Source of the DNA: Roseburia sp.
GTDB lineage: Bacteria > Bacillota > Clostridia > Lachnospirales > Lachnospiraceae
DNA: 6,467 bases
Direction: 5' to 3'
Assembly: GCA_030844625.1 (NCBI GenBank)
Contig: JAUUNJ010000146.1
Span: 1 to 6,467 of the forward strand
Below are positions 6,115-6,467 of this stretch, in pieces. A program made the translations under genes and the position numbers. The stretch's first letter is position 1. The number at the start of each line of letters is the position of its first letter. The notes under the pieces were generated by a model, which saw only the letters and a program-made list of their open reading frames with translations, was not told the origin of the DNA and did no database searches.

Positions 6115-6467
6115 TTGAAAAACATGGTAAGAAAGATTCTTAAGAGTATATTTATTTTTGTATGTATGTTGTCAATGATGGTCATGGTAATGCCTGAATC
6201 CGTGATGCCCGTGCAGGCAGCAACGAAAAAAGTAAAAAAGTTTTATTATGAAAATGAGTCGTGTCTGAATTCAATTAAATTAAAATGGAAAAAACAAAGT
6301 GGTGTATCATATTATGCTATTTATCGTGTAGATGCAACAAAATATGTTTTGAAAGAGTCTAATCCGAAAAAGTCGAAATATAAAAAAATAGATACGGTCA
6401 CGAGCAACGCGAATAAATATACAGATAATAGTGTGAAAAAAGGAAGAAATTATTCATATATTATTCA
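6115..6467 (+). CDS. Secreted protein with lysine-rich fibronectin-III-like domain, 3' partial
   Basis: The frame is open to the right edge (117 codons plus two bases). I choose the TTG at 6115 because GAAAGGA (6099-6105) lies 9 bases upstream; an in-frame ATG at 6124 would be 18 bases from that site, and an ATG at 6070 has none. With the TTG start the N-terminus is MKNMVRKILKS, followed by a hydrophobic core (about residues 12-26) and VQA-ATKK, a plausible signal peptidase I site after residue 35. The mature part begins ATKKVKKFYY and reads like a bacterial fibronectin-III or Ig-like fold: SIKLKWKKQSGVSYYAIYR, then YKKIDTV, YTDNSVKKGRNYSYII. This matches the lysine-rich repeat modules of Lachnospiraceae surface proteins. 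No catalytic domain is visible in the fragment, so its function cannot be named. It is separated from yajC by a terminator and is probably an independent unit. Confidence 0.8.
   Translation, partial: MKNMVRKILKSIFIFVCMLSMMVMVMPESVMPVQAATKKVKKFYYENESCLNSIKLKWKKQSGVSYYAIYRVDATKYVLKESNPKKSKYKKIDTVTSNANKYTDNSVKKGRNYSYII

Noticed and set aside
6145..6180. Lipoprotein signal at the Cys in the right-edge signal peptide
   Set aside because: The residues before the Cys (FVC) do not fit the lipobox, which needs a small residue at -1, and a better signal peptidase I site (VQA) lies downstream.
5985..6185. Minus-strand frame of 66 codons, hydrophobic
   Set aside because: It lies opposite the signal peptide region of the right-edge gene and the AT-rich leader. 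It has no visible ribosome binding site and no family resemblance, and its hydrophobicity is expected from the reverse of A/T-rich sequence.
1..6467. CRISPR array, insertion sequence, tRNA/rRNA genes or a defence system
   Set aside because: No regularly spaced repeats, transposase motifs, terminal inverted repeats, cloverleaf-forming sequence or defence-related domains were seen on either strand.

Overview
The window looks like a chromosomal segment of a low-GC Gram-positive Clostridia, most likely a Lachnospiraceae-type gut or rumen anaerobe. The evidence is the AT-rich sequence, strong GGAGG-type ribosome binding sites, near-consensus sigma-A promoters, a Clostridia-like tgt-yajC pair, and large secreted proteins ending in or carrying lysine-rich fibronectin-III-like modules, a style I associate with that family. 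Genus cannot be fixed from this sequence.

Layout. Bases 2-2935 (+) hold the C-terminal 977 residues of a secreted multidomain family 81 endo-beta-1,3-glucanase. Its start lies left of the window. It ends at a strong intrinsic terminator (2977-3029). Convergent to it is aroC, chorismate synthase (4220-3117, -). A 205-base divergent intergenic region (4221-4425) has a good sigma-A promoter for each direction, and a perfect 13-bp inverted repeat sits at the predicted transcription start of aroC. Rightward follow tgt, tRNA-guanine transglycosylase (4426-5562), and yajC (5575-5883), a two-gene transcription unit closed by a second terminator (5890-5917). After an AT-rich stretch without a convincing gene (5918-6114), a second secreted protein begins (6115, +). 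It has a signal peptide and a lysine-rich fibronectin-III-like domain and runs off the right edge.

Function. The three central genes are core metabolism and housekeeping: the last step of the shikimate pathway, the queuosine base exchange in tRNA, and a Sec translocon accessory. The flanking genes are accessory surface or secreted proteins. The glucanase would attack beta-1,3-glucan (for example fungal or yeast wall, callose, or laminarin-like polymers). Its non-catalytic half carries a discoidin-like binding domain flanked by two chitobiase-C-type domains, two bacterial Ig-like domains and a strikingly basic tail (40 Lys and 7 Arg against 1 acidic residue in the last 100 residues). I see no clearly new multi-gene system. 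The observations most worth a second look are the basic tail module shared in style by both secreted proteins and the inverted-repeat leader of aroC.
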